A DNA stretch of 64,000 nt from UKL13-3 sp964392775 (GCA_964392775.1 CAYMRD010000001.1:62001-126000), one strand, 5' to 3'. Shown: positions 27,959 to 37,802, counted from the first letter of the stretch. Program-made: numbers and translations. Notes: a model not told the origin generated them from the sequence alone.

Positions 27959-28381
27959 TTATTTGATTTTGAGTTTCTGGTTGTCAAACTTATGAAGGGA
28001 GTTGTCTGAAAGCGTTACAAGAATGTCAAACACAAACTCACTTGGAGATTCTGGTTTTGAGTCAAACTTAATGAGCAGGGGATACTCATATTTTAGTGTC
28101 TGCCGTTTATTTGTGAATTGTCTAATAGACTCAAAATTGCCGCCTGAGGTTAGTTTAGTCAAGAAGAGTGAAGTTATTGTGTCTCCAGAATGAATTGAAA
28201 GACTAGAGATTTTGAGAATAGATTTTGCGGTAATATCAATGGAATGAATTGTCTCTATAGACTGTTGAATAGGAGGTGTGCAAGCAGGATTTAAAAGCCG
28301 AAATGTGGTTGGTTTGCCAAAATGCGCAAAATCAACCTTGTCTTTAACGTTTAAAGCTAACATGATGCTGTTGTATGGCAA
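27959..28381 (-). CDS. Hypothetical 140-aa protein
   Basis: An open frame with ATG at 28381; the ATG at 28363 (MLALNVKDKVDFAHFGKP) is an equally good start. No signal peptide and no recognised domain. The sequence alternates short hydrophobic strands (AKSILKISSLSIHSGDTI, YEYPLLIKFDS, FVFDILVTLS), suggesting a beta-sandwich. It stands alone between degenerate intergenic stretches. It could be a fragment of something larger. Confidence 0.45.
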   Translation of the reverse strand: MPYNSIMLALNVKDKVDFAHFGKPTTFRLLNPACTPPIQQSIETIHSIDITAKSILKISSLSIHSGDTITSLFLTKLTSGGNFESIRQFTNKRQTLKYEYPLLIKFDSKPESPSEFVFDILVTLSDNSLHKFDNQKLKIK

Positions 28382-28501
28382 GTATAGTATGTCGAAGTAT
28401 CAATTGTTTCGTTTGATAAACTTGTCTGCTTAATTTGAAATGATGTAATGTGGAATTGGTTGGATGGTTAATGTCGCCACATCCGTCATCACGACCTTCT
28501 C

Positions 28502-28558
28502 TCAGGCGAAAGGAAAGAGTCCCAAAAATGCAATAACGAATAGAGCGATATTTTTCAT
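28502..28558 (-). pseudogene. Possible signal-peptide stub of a lost gene
   Basis: An 18-codon frame MKNIALFVIAFLGLFPFA then TGA. It looks like the signal peptide of a secreted protein cut off by a stop, and nothing recognisable follows in any frame. Weak; may be chance. Confidence 0.2.
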
Positions 28559-28611
28559 GTCGTTAATTATTTATCTATTATCTATCAACTTCCGTCCGAT
28601 TAATCGGACGG

Positions 28612-30165
28612 CTACTTCGTTTCCATGATAACAAAGGGCACAATCATTTCCTCCAGGCTGATGCCTCCATGTTGAAATGAATTGTTGTATAACTTTACAT
28701 GGTAGTTGTAGTTATTGGGGTAGGCCATAAAATGGTCTTCGGCAGCAAATACAAAACGTGAACTGATATTTTGTTTGGGCAAAAATGCTTCAGCAGGATC
28801 TTTGATGGTAAACAGATCATTCTCATTGTAATTCAAATTGCGGCCTTGCTTGTAACGCAGGTTGGTACTGGTAGCGCGGTCGCCCACAATTTTTACCGGG
28901 TCGCTTACCCTGATAGAACCGTGGTCGGTGGTGATGATTAATTTTACTTTATGGTTTGCCAACCGTTTCAGCGCATCAAATAAAGGCGAATGTTCAAACC
29001 AGCTTTGGGTGATGCTGCGGTAGGCGGCTTCATCTTCGGCCAGTTCTTTCATCACATTCATCTCTGTGCGGGCATGACTCAGCATATCAACAAAGTTGTA
29101 TACAATCACATTAAATGAATTGCTCAGCATATTCGGAATATCATCCACCAGCCGCTTACCTGCATCAAGGTTTGTAATCTTTGTATAGCTGAATTTGTTT
29201 TTATAACCGGCTCGTTGCAATTGAGCTTTCAGGAGTTCTTCTTCATGTAAGTTTTTGCCTTCATCTTCCTCTTCATCTACCCAAAGATTAGGATAGGTTT
29301 TGGCAATTTCGGCAGGCATCATTCCCGCAAAAAATGCGTTGCGCGCGTAATGGGTGGTGGTAGGTAAAATTGTGAGGTACACATCTTCGTTTACGGTTCG
29401 AAAATATTTATTCAGCATGCTTTGAATCACCTTCCATTGGTCGAAACGGAAATTATCGAGCAGTACCATAAATACAGGTTTTTCATCCTGCAATTCAGGA
29501 ATCAGTTTTTTGCCAACCACCGTATGGCTCATAGCCGGTGTTTGAGCAGCAGGTTTACGCAAAAAGTTGATATAGTTCTTTTTCACAAACTTGGTCCACT
29601 CGCGGTTGGCTTCACTTTTTTGCATGAGCAAAATTTCGTCCATTCCGGTTTCACCGCTGCTGGCCAACTCAAGTTCCCAATACACCAGCTTGCGGTACAT
29701 GTTCACCCACGATTCAAAATCCAGGTTGTCGCTCAGTTCAATGCCAATCTGCCTGAATTCCTGTTGGTAATTTCGAGTCGTTTTTTCGGTCACCAGCCGT
29801 TTATTGTCAAGTTGTTTTTTGATGGACAATAAAATCTGATTGGAGTTTACCGGCTTGATAAGGTAATCGGCAATCTTACTGCCAATGGCATCTTCCATAA
29901 TATGCTCTTCCTCACTTTTGGTAATCATCACCACCGGAACATCAGGGTTAAAAGCCTTGATGCGCGTGAGGGTTTCAAGACCAGATATACCCGGCATGTT
30001 TTCGTCTAAGAAAATAATATCGTAGCGGTTGTTTTTGCAGGATTCAACGGCATCCAGTCCATTGGTTACCTTGGTTACTTCATATCCTTTGTTTTTTAAG
30101 AATAAAATATGAGGCTTCAGCATCTCAATCTCATCATCGGCCCAAAGTATTTGCGTGTATTGCAT
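28612..30165 (-). CDS. porX: PorX: T9SS response regulator with receiver and PglZ domains
   Basis: A 517-aa protein from the ATG at 30165; an extension to 30225 has no receiver-domain sequence. The N-terminal CheY-like receiver starts at MQYTQILWADDEIEML with phospho-acceptor Asp in DIIFLDENMPG and the conserved Lys in YLIKPVN. After a helical linker, the C-terminal part is a PglZ (alkaline phosphatase superfamily) domain: VFMVLLDNFRFDQWKVI, TTHYARNAFFAGMMP, IITTDHGSI, QHGGISLEEMIVPFVI. PorX works with the kinase PorY and sigma factor SigP to control T9SS genes in Porphyromonas; the length matches. Divergent from the HD-lpx operon. Confidence 0.94.
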   Translation of the reverse strand: MQYTQILWADDEIEMLKPHILFLKNKGYEVTKVTNGLDAVESCKNNRYDIIFLDENMPGISGLETLTRIKAFNPDVPVVMITKSEEEHIMEDAIGSKIADYLIKPVNSNQILLSIKKQLDNKRLVTEKTTRNYQQEFRQIGIELSDNLDFESWVNMYRKLVYWELELASSGETGMDEILLMQKSEANREWTKFVKKNYINFLRKPAAQTPAMSHTVVGKKLIPELQDEKPVFMVLLDNFRFDQWKVIQSMLNKYFRTVNEDVYLTILPTTTHYARNAFFAGMMPAEIAKTYPNLWVDEEEDEGKNLHEEELLKAQLQRAGYKNKFSYTKITNLDAGKRLVDDIPNMLSNSFNVIVYNFVDMLSHARTEMNVMKELAEDEAAYRSITQSWFEHSPLFDALKRLANHKVKLIITTDHGSIRVSDPVKIVGDRATSTNLRYKQGRNLNYNENDLFTIKDPAEAFLPKQNISSRFVFAAEDHFMAYPNNYNYHVKLYNNSFQHGGISLEEMIVPFVIMETK

Positions 30166-30324
30166 GTAGTGGTTAGTTAAGCAGTTTCGAATGTAACTGT
30201 ATAATGTAAATTTTATTGCACCCATGATAAAATTCTTCTCAAAAATAAGTCTGAATTTTTTGCAGATAAAAAGGGAACAGCCAACTCTAAAATTCTCCTA
30301 CTTTTGTTGCACATATACCAATTA

Positions 30325-31548
30325 ATGTTCAAAAACAAAATCATCAACGATCCTGTTTACGGATTTGTCAACATTCAAAGTCCGCTGCTCTTTGATTTAG
30401 TAGAGCATCCGTATTTTCAACGGCTGCGGAGAATCAAACAACTGGGCTTATCCAATCTGGTGTATCCCGGAGCCATTCATACGCGTTTTCAGCATGTGAT
30501 AGGAGCCATGAGTCTTACGGCTCAGGCAGTTGATATTTTGAGGGGGAAGGGTATCGCGATTTCGGAAAAAGAGAAAGATGCTGTTTGTGCTGCGGTTTTG
30601 CTGCACGATATGGGGCATGGCCCATATTCGCATACGCTTGAAGAAGTGTTGATTCCGGATGTTCCGCACGAGTTGATTTCGGTGGCATTTATGGAATTGC
30701 TCAATACAGAATTGAATGGCAGGTTGAGCATGGCTATTCAGATTTTTAAGAATGAATATCCACGTAAATTTTTGCATCAGTTGGTTTCAAGTCAGCTGGA
30801 TATGGACCGGTTGGACTATTTGCGCAGGGATAGTTTTTACACCGGTGTTCAGGAAGGTGTTATCGGGCACGACCGCATCATCCACATGCTTAATGTGCAT
30901 GAGGATGAGATGGTGATTGATGAAAAAGGTATTTATTCTATTGAGAAATTTTTGATCGCCCGCAGGCTGATGTACTGGCAGGTATACTTGCATAAAACGG
31001 TGATTGCAGCCGAGAGCTTATTGATTAAAATTATGCAGAGAGCCGTTTACCTGGCATCATCAGGAGTAGAGTTGTTTGCCACACCTGCTTTCAAAGTGTT
31101 TTTATATGAGCGACCTTCGGCTGAACAGTTTTTTAAAGATTCCCGTTTTTTAACATTATACAGTCAGTTAGACGATTTTGATATTTTCACTTCGGTTAAG
31201 GTGTGGTGTTCTCACCCGGATAAAATACTCTCGTTGTTGAGCAATCAGCTGGTAGGCAGGGATTTGCCCAAGATTGAAATTCGCAGTCAGTCTTTTTCGG
31301 AAGAGGAGGTAAACGCTCACATGCAGAAGGTAGCCCAACGGCATAGTATCACAGAAGAAGAGGCTTCTTATTTTGTGTATACCGAAAGTGTGATGAACAA
31401 GGCTTATAGTCCGGATGGATTCAGTATTAACGTTTTATACCGCAATGGTAAAGTTGCCGATATTGCAGATGCATCAGACCAATACAACATCTCAGCCCTT
31501 GCCAAACCTGTGACTAAATACTTTTTATGTTATCCGAAAAAAGCATAA
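30325..31548 (+). CDS. HD-domain phosphohydrolase
   Basis: A 407-aa protein from the ATG at 30325; a TTG at 30304 would add seven residues. It has HTRFQHVIGAM, the HD motif LLHDMGHGPYSH and SQLDMDRLDYLRRDS, typical of dGTPase-like HD proteins of the YdhJ/SAMHD1 kind. Likely acts on a nucleotide; substrate unknown. 32 bp upstream of lpxD, first gene of an envelope operon. Confidence 0.9.
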   Translation: MFKNKIINDPVYGFVNIQSPLLFDLVEHPYFQRLRRIKQLGLSNLVYPGAIHTRFQHVIGAMSLTAQAVDILRGKGIAISEKEKDAVCAAVLLHDMGHGPYSHTLEEVLIPDVPHELISVAFMELLNTELNGRLSMAIQIFKNEYPRKFLHQLVSSQLDMDRLDYLRRDSFYTGVQEGVIGHDRIIHMLNVHEDEMVIDEKGIYSIEKFLIARRLMYWQVYLHKTVIAAESLLIKIMQRAVYLASSGVELFATPAFKVFLYERPSAEQFFKDSRFLTLYSQLDDFDIFTSVKVWCSHPDKILSLLSNQLVGRDLPKIEIRSQSFSEEEVNAHMQKVAQRHSITEEEASYFVYTESVMNKAYSPDGFSINVLYRNGKVADIADASDQYNISALAKPVTKYFLCYPKKA

Positions 31549-31580
31549 ATTGCCCGGCTAAATTAGTATAATAAAAATAC

Positions 31581-32609
31581 ATGCAAATATCAGTAGCTGA
31601 GTTAAGTGCATTGCTTCAGGGTGAGGTAGTTGGAGATGGATCTGCCATGCTCAGCAAGGTGGCTAAAATTGAAGAGGGCGAACAGGGTGCATTGTCGTTT
31701 CTGGCAAACCCCAAATATGAGCCGTTTTTGTATGAAACCGCTTCAACAGCCGTATTGGTTAATAAATCGTTCACCCCCGCATCACCTGTAAAAGCAACAC
31801 TTATTAAGGTTGATGATGCCTATGCAAGCTTCACCTATTTGCTGGAGCAGTTTGCAAACATTGCACTTCACAAACAAGGGATATCCGAATCTGCACATAT
31901 TCATTCATCGGCCAATGTTCATTCGTCAACTTATGTGGGAGCAACAGCCGTAATTGAAGCCGGAGCCGGTGTGGGAGAGGGGTGTAAAATATTTCCTCAG
32001 GTATATATTGGAGACCGGGTTAAAATCGGTAAAAACACGGTTTTGTATTCAGGGGTAAAAATTTACCATGATTGTGTGATTGGTGACAATTGTATCATTC
32101 ATAGCGGAACGGTGATTGGTTCGGATGGATTTGGATTTGCTCCGTTGGCTGATAAATCATACAAAAAAATTCCACAGACCGGGAATGTTGTGATTGAGAG
32201 CGATGTGGAGATTGGTAGCAATTGTTCGATTGACAGGGCTACGATGGGAAGCACCATTATCCGCAAAGGAGCCAAACTGGATAACCTTATTCAGATTGCC
32301 CATAATGTAGAAGTGGGAGAGCATACCGTAATTGCAGGGCAAACGGGTATTGCAGGTAGCAGTAAGATTGGAAAGTACTGTGTTATTGGGGGACAAGCTG
32401 CCATTGCGGGGCATATTACCATAGCCAACGGAACTTCTATTGGAGGACAATCAGGCGTGTTGTCGAGCATCACTTCGGAAAATACCAAATTGTTTGGATC
32501 TCCTGCATTTGCTTATAAAGACAATCTTCGTTCGAGTGCTGTTTTCAGGAAACTGCCTGCGTTGGAAAGACGAATTTCAGAATTGGAAAAATTATTAAAA
32601 GCGAAATAA
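31581..32609 (+). CDS. lpxD: UDP-3-O-(3-hydroxyacyl)glucosamine N-acyltransferase
   Basis: A 342-aa protein. The N-terminal uridine-binding domain (LLQGEVVGDG...GALSFLANPKY) precedes a left-handed beta-helix of hexapeptide repeats. The catalytic His is in NLIQIAHNVEVGEHTVIAGQTGIAGS. A C-terminal helix (FRKLPALERRISELEKLLK) follows. Adds the second 3-hydroxyacyl chain in lipid A synthesis. Stop and next start are one base apart. Confidence 0.97.
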   Translation: MQISVAELSALLQGEVVGDGSAMLSKVAKIEEGEQGALSFLANPKYEPFLYETASTAVLVNKSFTPASPVKATLIKVDDAYASFTYLLEQFANIALHKQGISESAHIHSSANVHSSTYVGATAVIEAGAGVGEGCKIFPQVYIGDRVKIGKNTVLYSGVKIYHDCVIGDNCIIHSGTVIGSDGFGFAPLADKSYKKIPQTGNVVIESDVEIGSNCSIDRATMGSTIIRKGAKLDNLIQIAHNVEVGEHTVIAGQTGIAGSSKIGKYCVIGGQAAIAGHITIANGTSIGGQSGVLSSITSENTKLFGSPAFAYKDNLRSSAVFRKLPALERRISELEKLLKAK

Positions 32610-32610
32610 A

Positions 32611-34005
32611 GTGAGTTTAAACGTAAAACAAACAACGATTAAAAAAACCACCACCCTTTCTGGTGTGGGATTGCATACCGGAGTAGAAGTTACTTTAACT
32701 TTTATGCCGGCCCCCGAAAATCATGGAATTAAGTTCCAGCGGGTGGATATGCCGGGTCAGCCAATCGTAAATGCCGATGTTGATAATGTGACGGATTTGT
32801 CGCGTGGAACCACCTTAGAACAAAACGGAGCTAAAGTTGCAACTGTTGAGCATGTAATGGCTTCATTGGCCGGATTGGAAATTGACAATTGCATGGTGCA
32901 GATTAATGCCGAGGAAACACCCATCATGGATGGCAGTGCCCGTTTTTTTATCAAAGCATTAAAGGAAGCCGGTATTGAACAACAGGATGCGGAAAGAGAA
33001 TATTTTACATTACCACAAAATATTTATTACCACGAGAACGACCGCTCAGTAGAGATGATTGCAATGCCATTGGATGATTACCGTTTAACGGTGATGGTGG
33101 ATTACAATTCACCTGTATTGGGCAGCCAGCATGCTTCTATTACCAGCCTTAAAGAGTTTGAAACAGACATCGCCTCATGCCGTACATTCTGCTTCCTGCA
33201 CGAATTGGAGATGTTATACAATAACAATCTTATCCGTGGTGGTGATTTAAACAATGCTATTGTGATTGTGGATCGTGTGATTGAAGATGATGAGCTGGAT
33301 CATTTGGCGAAGATGTTTAACAAGCCCAAAGTGGAAATCAATAAAGAAGGAATCCTGAACAGTGATCTTCGTTTCCACAACGAACCTGCCCGTCATAAAC
33401 TCTTGGATTTGATTGGAGATCTGGCTTTGATTGGAACTCCGATTAAAGCACAGATTATGGCTGCTCGTCCGGGGCACGCTGCAAACGTAGCTTTCGGTAA
33501 AAAAATCAAAGCACTTATAAAAAAAACCAAAGCGAATGTTCATGTTCCCAAATACGACATGAATAAAGAGCCCCTTTATAATGTCAACCAAATAAGTAAT
33601 ATGCTGCCGCATAAATACCCGTTTTTGTTGGTTGATAAAGTAATGGAGATGGGCAAGTCGCACGTGGTTGCCGTTAAAAACGTGACCATGAACGAGCCGT
33701 TTTTTCAAGGACATTTTCCGGGTAATCCGGTAATGCCGGGAGTTCTTATTATTGAAGCAATGGCGCAAGCAGGTGGAGTATTGATTTTATCACAGGTAGA
33801 AGATCCTGAAAACTACAATACCTACTTTATGAAGATTGATAATGCGAAGTTTAAAGAGAAAGTATTGCCGGGTGATACCCTTGTGTTCAGGCTCGATTTG
33901 ATAGGACCTATTCGCAGAGGTGTATGTGTGATGAAAGGAGCCGCATTTGTAGGTGATAAATTGGTATGTGAAGCGGAGCTAATGGCTCAGGTTGCAAAAA
34001 AATAA
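32611..34005 (+). CDS. lpxC/fabZ: LpxC-FabZ fusion: UDP-3-O-acyl-GlcNAc deacetylase / 3-hydroxyacyl-ACP dehydratase
   Basis: A 464-aa protein starting with GTG at 32611, one base after the lpxD stop. Residues 1-~300 are LpxC: TLSGVGLHTGVEVTLTF, the zinc site TVEHVMASLAGLEIDN, and HKLLDLIGDLALIG with PGHAANVAF. Residues ~325-464 are FabZ: NMLPHKYPFLLVDKV, the hot-dog catalytic His in FQGHFPGNPVMPG and Glu in VLIIEAMAQAGG. This fusion is characteristic of Bacteroidota. It couples the committed lipid A step with fatty-acid elongation. Confidence 0.98.
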   Translation: MSLNVKQTTIKKTTTLSGVGLHTGVEVTLTFMPAPENHGIKFQRVDMPGQPIVNADVDNVTDLSRGTTLEQNGAKVATVEHVMASLAGLEIDNCMVQINAEETPIMDGSARFFIKALKEAGIEQQDAEREYFTLPQNIYYHENDRSVEMIAMPLDDYRLTVMVDYNSPVLGSQHASITSLKEFETDIASCRTFCFLHELEMLYNNNLIRGGDLNNAIVIVDRVIEDDELDHLAKMFNKPKVEINKEGILNSDLRFHNEPARHKLLDLIGDLALIGTPIKAQIMAARPGHAANVAFGKKIKALIKKTKANVHVPKYDMNKEPLYNVNQISNMLPHKYPFLLVDKVMEMGKSHVVAVKNVTMNEPFFQGHFPGNPVMPGVLIIEAMAQAGGVLILSQVEDPENYNTYFMKIDNAKFKEKVLPGDTLVFRLDLIGPIRRGVCVMKGAAFVGDKLVCEAELMAQVAKK

Positions 34006-34204
34006 GTGAATATCGAATGAAGATAATCAGGCCAACGCATACCCCATCCCTAGAGGATGCCCACCCACAGCAAAAGTATGGGCTGTACCCTTTAGGGGGA
34101 GGGTGTGGGAGGGAAAGAAACAGATAATGTTGATGTTGTTCTGAATGACCTTAAAAAAATAATCCAATCATTCCGGCCTGCCGGATATACAAAAGAAAAA
34201 ATTA
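34006..34204. repeat. Intergenic C/G block repeat between lpxC/fabZ and lpxA
   Basis: 34041-34110 contains imperfect inverted blocks (CATCCCTAGAGGATG and CCCTTTAGGGGGAGGGTGTG) similar to those at 2629-2709 and 60990-61020. No gene. Confidence 0.4.
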
Positions 34205-34987
34205 ATGATTCATCAATTAGCGTGTGTAAGCCCCGATGCAAAGCTGGGAGCCAATGTTACGGTAGATCCGTTTACCATGATTCATCCGAATGTAGAGATT
34301 GGAGAAGGAACATGGATTGGTTCAAATGTTACCATTTATGAAGGAACCCGCATCGGTAAAAACTGCCGGATATTTCCCGGAGCTGTATTGGGTGCAGTTC
34401 CTCAGGATTTGAAATTTGAAGGAGAACAAACTACCGTGGTTATTGGTGATAATACCACCATTCGCGAGTGTGTTACCATCAACAGAGGAACCAAGGATAA
34501 GTTTATAACTTCAATTGGCAGTAGCTGTTTGTTGATGGCGTATACGCATATTGCTCACGATTGTATTGTGGGCGACAATGTAATTATTGCCAATGGAGTA
34601 CAAATGGCAGGACACGTTACGGTTGAAAACAATGCTCGTATTGGAGGATTGTCGGCTATCCATCAGTTTGTAAATATTGGTCGCCATGTGATGATAGAAG
34701 GTGGAAGTATGGTGAGCAAAGATGTTCCTCCTTTTGTGAAAGCCGGACGTTATCCTTTGGCCTATGAAGGTGTTAATTCAGTAGGTTTACGAAGATCAGG
34801 ATTCTCTTCTGAGCGAATCAATGAGATTCAGGATATATACCGAATCTTGTTTGTACAAAACCGCAATTTGAGCAAAGCCATTGTAAAGGTAGAAGCTGAT
34901 CTTTCAATTACAGCTGAACGCGATGAGATTTTGAGTTTTATTCAAGGCTCTGAACGTGGCGTATTAAAGGGCTTTAACGCTCGTTGA
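34205..34987 (+). CDS. lpxA: UDP-N-acetylglucosamine acyltransferase
   Basis: A 260-aa protein with about 10 hexapeptide repeats from LACVSPDAKLGANVTVDPF, the catalytic His in AYTHIAHDCIVGDNV, and FVKAGRYPLAYEGVNSVGLRRSGFS leading into the helical C-terminal domain. Performs the first lipid A step. Unusually separated from lpxC/fabZ by ~200 bp of repeat DNA, but still same strand and followed 4 bp later by an ABC ATPase. Confidence 0.98.
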   Translation: MIHQLACVSPDAKLGANVTVDPFTMIHPNVEIGEGTWIGSNVTIYEGTRIGKNCRIFPGAVLGAVPQDLKFEGEQTTVVIGDNTTIRECVTINRGTKDKFITSIGSSCLLMAYTHIAHDCIVGDNVIIANGVQMAGHVTVENNARIGGLSAIHQFVNIGRHVMIEGGSMVSKDVPPFVKAGRYPLAYEGVNSVGLRRSGFSSERINEIQDIYRILFVQNRNLSKAIVKVEADLSITAERDEILSFIQGSERGVLKGFNAR

Positions 34988-34991
34988 TATT

Positions 34992-35618
34992 TTGGAAATT
35001 GAACTGAACGATATCGGCAAAAAGTTTGCGAAACGCTGGCTGTTCAGGCGTATATCGTTTCATATTGCATCTAATCAAATGGTGGCTCTTACCGGCCACA
35101 ACGGAAGCGGTAAGTCTACTTTGTTGCAACTTATTTTCGGATACCAGGTTGCAACCGAAGGGACAATTGAATTGAAAAATCAGGGCGTATTGATGGAGGC
35201 TTCTGAACGCTATCAGCAGATGTCGTTTGTAGCGCCTTATCTCGAACTCCCCGAAGAGCTAAGTCTGATGGAAGTATTGCAGTATCATTTTTCGTTTAAA
35301 ACCATTCGTGCAGGTTATTCGTTCGAAGAGCTTATCGTTCAGGCAGGATTGGCCGGTAACGAGGATAAACATATCCGTTATTTTTCATCAGGCATGAAAC
35401 AACGCTTGAAGTTGTTGCTGGCCTTTAATGATACCGCTCCGGTATTATTGCTCGATGAGCCCACCAGTAATCTGGATGAAAAAGGGATAGCATGGTATCA
35501 GCAGCTGCTTAGCCAACAACGACAACATCGAACCATTCTGATTGCTTCCAATCAGGCTTATGAGTACGAAGGTTGTGATGCCGTACTGGATGTTACGGCT
35601 TTTGTACCATCGCGATAA
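34992..35618 (+). CDS. Orphan ABC transporter ATP-binding protein
   Basis: A 208-aa single ATPase domain starting with TTG at 34992. Walker A GHNGSGKST, signature YFSSGMKQRLKL, Walker B VLLLDEPTSNLD. No permease gene adjoins it. Four bp after lpxA, so probably part of the lpx operon; a role in envelope or lipid transport is an inference from position only. Its 3' end overlaps convergent lpxB by 26 bp. Confidence 0.9.
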   Translation: MEIELNDIGKKFAKRWLFRRISFHIASNQMVALTGHNGSGKSTLLQLIFGYQVATEGTIELKNQGVLMEASERYQQMSFVAPYLELPEELSLMEVLQYHFSFKTIRAGYSFEELIVQAGLAGNEDKHIRYFSSGMKQRLKLLLAFNDTAPVLLLDEPTSNLDEKGIAWYQQLLSQQRQHRTILIASNQAYEYEGCDAVLDVTAFVPSR

Positions 35619-36702
35619 TCACATCAGCCGCACGGCTACTCGCTCCTTTTCCTCCTAACATTTTTTGCAGTTCGGCATAATCATTCAGCATTCGTTCACG
35701 TTTAGAACCTCCCGGTAAAATGGCATCCAATTCCTTATGAAGATTGGCTGGGTTCAGTTCATGCTGAATCAATTCTGTAATACAATCGCGGTTGAGGATA
35801 AGGTTAACCAATGACATGTATTTAATTTTAACCAATACGCGTGCAATCCGGTAGCTGATGGGATTGCCTATATAACCACATACCTGAGGAATATTTAAGA
35901 GTGCAGTTTCGAGCGTGGCGGTTCCGCTGCATACCACTGCTACAGTCGTTTGGTTCAACAAATCATAGGTTTTGTTAAATACAATTGAAACCCTGCTGTT
36001 TAGAAACGGAGCGTAAAAATCGGCTGAGACTCCCGGAGCACCTGCAATCACCAATTGATAGGAAGTGTAACTGTCGGTGGCTTCCATCATTTTTGGAAGG
36101 TTGCGCATAATTTCCTGTTTGCGGCTTCCCGGCATTAGTGCAATAATTGGGCGCTCGTTTAAATTGTTTTCTAAGCGAAAACTTAGGTTGGGAACAAAGT
36201 CTTCAATGGCATCTATTAACGGGTTACCAACAAATACGCTATCCACTTTCCATTTGGTGAAATAATCTACTTCAAACGGAAAAATGAGAAGCAGCTTGTC
36301 AACGTATTTCTCCAGTTTATGGACACGTTTTTCATTCCAGGCCCATACTTTGGGCGAAATGTAAAAGGCGGTTTTGCCCCCTTTTTCTTTCCAGAACTTA
36401 GCAATGCGCAGGTTAAATCCTGCATAGTCAATCAATACAACCACATCCGGGTTAAAGGCTTCAATTTGTTGTTTACAAAGGTTGAGATTGGTGCTAATGG
36501 AGCGAATCTTAAGCAGCACCTCCACAAATCCCATAACGGTATGTTGATTGTAATGCATCAGCAAACCATCGGCAACAGCGGCCATCTTGTCACCGCCCCA
36601 GAATTGAAATTCGGCCTGAGGGTCCTTGCGGCATATAGCCTTCATAAGATTGCTTCCGTGCAGATCGCCTGAGGCTTCGCCTGCTATGATAAAGTATTTC
36701 AT
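35593..36702 (-). CDS. lpxB: Lipid-A-disaccharide synthase
   Basis: A 369-aa protein. It begins MKYFIIAGEASGDLHGSNL (GEASGD signature), with YISPKVWAWNEKRVHKL, LMPGSRKQEIMRNLP and VVCSGTATLETALL typical of LpxB. It joins UDP-diacylglucosamine and lipid X. Transcribed towards the lpxD-A operon and overlapping its last gene by 26 bp. Confidence 0.97.
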   Translation of the reverse strand: MKYFIIAGEASGDLHGSNLMKAICRKDPQAEFQFWGGDKMAAVADGLLMHYNQHTVMGFVEVLLKIRSISTNLNLCKQQIEAFNPDVVVLIDYAGFNLRIAKFWKEKGGKTAFYISPKVWAWNEKRVHKLEKYVDKLLLIFPFEVDYFTKWKVDSVFVGNPLIDAIEDFVPNLSFRLENNLNERPIIALMPGSRKQEIMRNLPKMMEATDSYTSYQLVIAGAPGVSADFYAPFLNSRVSIVFNKTYDLLNQTTVAVVCSGTATLETALLNIPQVCGYIGNPISYRIARVLVKIKYMSLVNLILNRDCITELIQHELNPANLHKELDAILPGGSKRERMLNDYAELQKMLGGKGASSRAADVIIAMVQKP

Positions 36703-36870
36703 TATGGTTTAAGTAGGGCTGAAAATGCTATGTGTATTGCTGTTTAATTGATATAAATGTTTTCTTTTTAGTACAATCCACATGTTTACTGCCATAACAA
36801 AAGTATGGATTTCTATCAAAAGCATGTGTGGAACCTTAGTTTTGATAAAAACATATTAACCGCAATCATT

Positions 36871-37782
36871 ATGGAACAAGAACAAGATCAAAAAAAATCT
36901 AACAACGCAGCTACCTTATTGCTGGCGTTTTTATTGTTGCTCTCAGCCGGAGCGAACGTTTTTCAATGGAAAAATACGGGATCATCATCTTCAGTAGGTA
37001 ATTCTGTTGAGTATGACAGCTTGTTAACCATTCGTATTGAGTTAGAGCGCGAGCTGGCATCTGCAGATGCCGAGCTTGAAAAATACAGAGGAATGAGTAC
37101 AAGCTTAGACAGTTTATTGAATGATGCAAACCTGAAGATTGGTGATCAGGAGAAAATCATCCGAGAGCTGATTGCAAAAGAAAAAAACACGGCAACTCTT
37201 AATGGCAAACTGCAGGTTGAGCTGGCTAATCTTCGTAGAATGAAAGAGGATTACTTCGATAAGATTGATGCCTTAATTACTGAAAATAAAGAGTTAAAAG
37301 CCCAGAATGAAATCTTGCAAGAGAGTGTTGGTGGATTGAAAAAAGAAAAAAATGTGTTACAACGTAAGGTTGACCAGGCAAAATTATTGAAAGCTGAATA
37401 CCTGAAGGTGGCTTCTTTCAAAAAGAAAGGCAATGGGAAATTTGTGGAGTCGTCAACGGCTAAACGTACCAATAAACTCGAACTTTGCTTCACCATCATG
37501 GATAACCCGGTTGCCGAAAAAGGAGAGCGAATGATTTATATTGTAGTTAAAGAGCCTACCGGTAAAACTCTTGCTGGCTACTCTAAAGCAACCTTTAATG
37601 ATGCAGATACGGGAGAAGAGATTGTGGCAACAGCTTCTCAAAAAATGGATTACAACGGTAATAAGCAAAATGTTTGTTTGAATTATGAAAGTGATCAACG
37701 TTTGCTTACATCAGGTACATACTCATTTGTTGTATATGTTGATGGTATATTGCTTGCAGAAACTGCCTATATGTTGAAATAA
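36871..37782 (+). CDS. Membrane-anchored coiled-coil protein, unknown function
   Basis: A 303-aa protein from the ATG at 36871 (an upstream frame from 36805 adds 22 implausible residues). A cytoplasmic N-terminal tail (MEQEQDQKKSNN) is followed by one membrane segment (AATLLLAFLLLLSAGANVFQW), a coiled coil of about 140 residues (VEYDSLLTIRIELERELASADAELEKY to LQRKVDQAKLL), and a C-terminal beta domain (NKLELCFTIMDNPVAEKGERMIYIVV...). It faces the periplasm. No named family recognised. Preceded by TAGTTTTG (36837-36844), a possible -7 element. Confidence 0.8.
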   Translation: MEQEQDQKKSNNAATLLLAFLLLLSAGANVFQWKNTGSSSSVGNSVEYDSLLTIRIELERELASADAELEKYRGMSTSLDSLLNDANLKIGDQEKIIRELIAKEKNTATLNGKLQVELANLRRMKEDYFDKIDALITENKELKAQNEILQESVGGLKKEKNVLQRKVDQAKLLKAEYLKVASFKKKGNGKFVESSTAKRTNKLELCFTIMDNPVAEKGERMIYIVVKEPTGKTLAGYSKATFNDADTGEEIVATASQKMDYNGNKQNVCLNYESDQRLLTSGTYSFVVYVDGILLAETAYMLK

Positions 37783-37802
37783 ATTTGATTGAGTAATATG
37801 AA

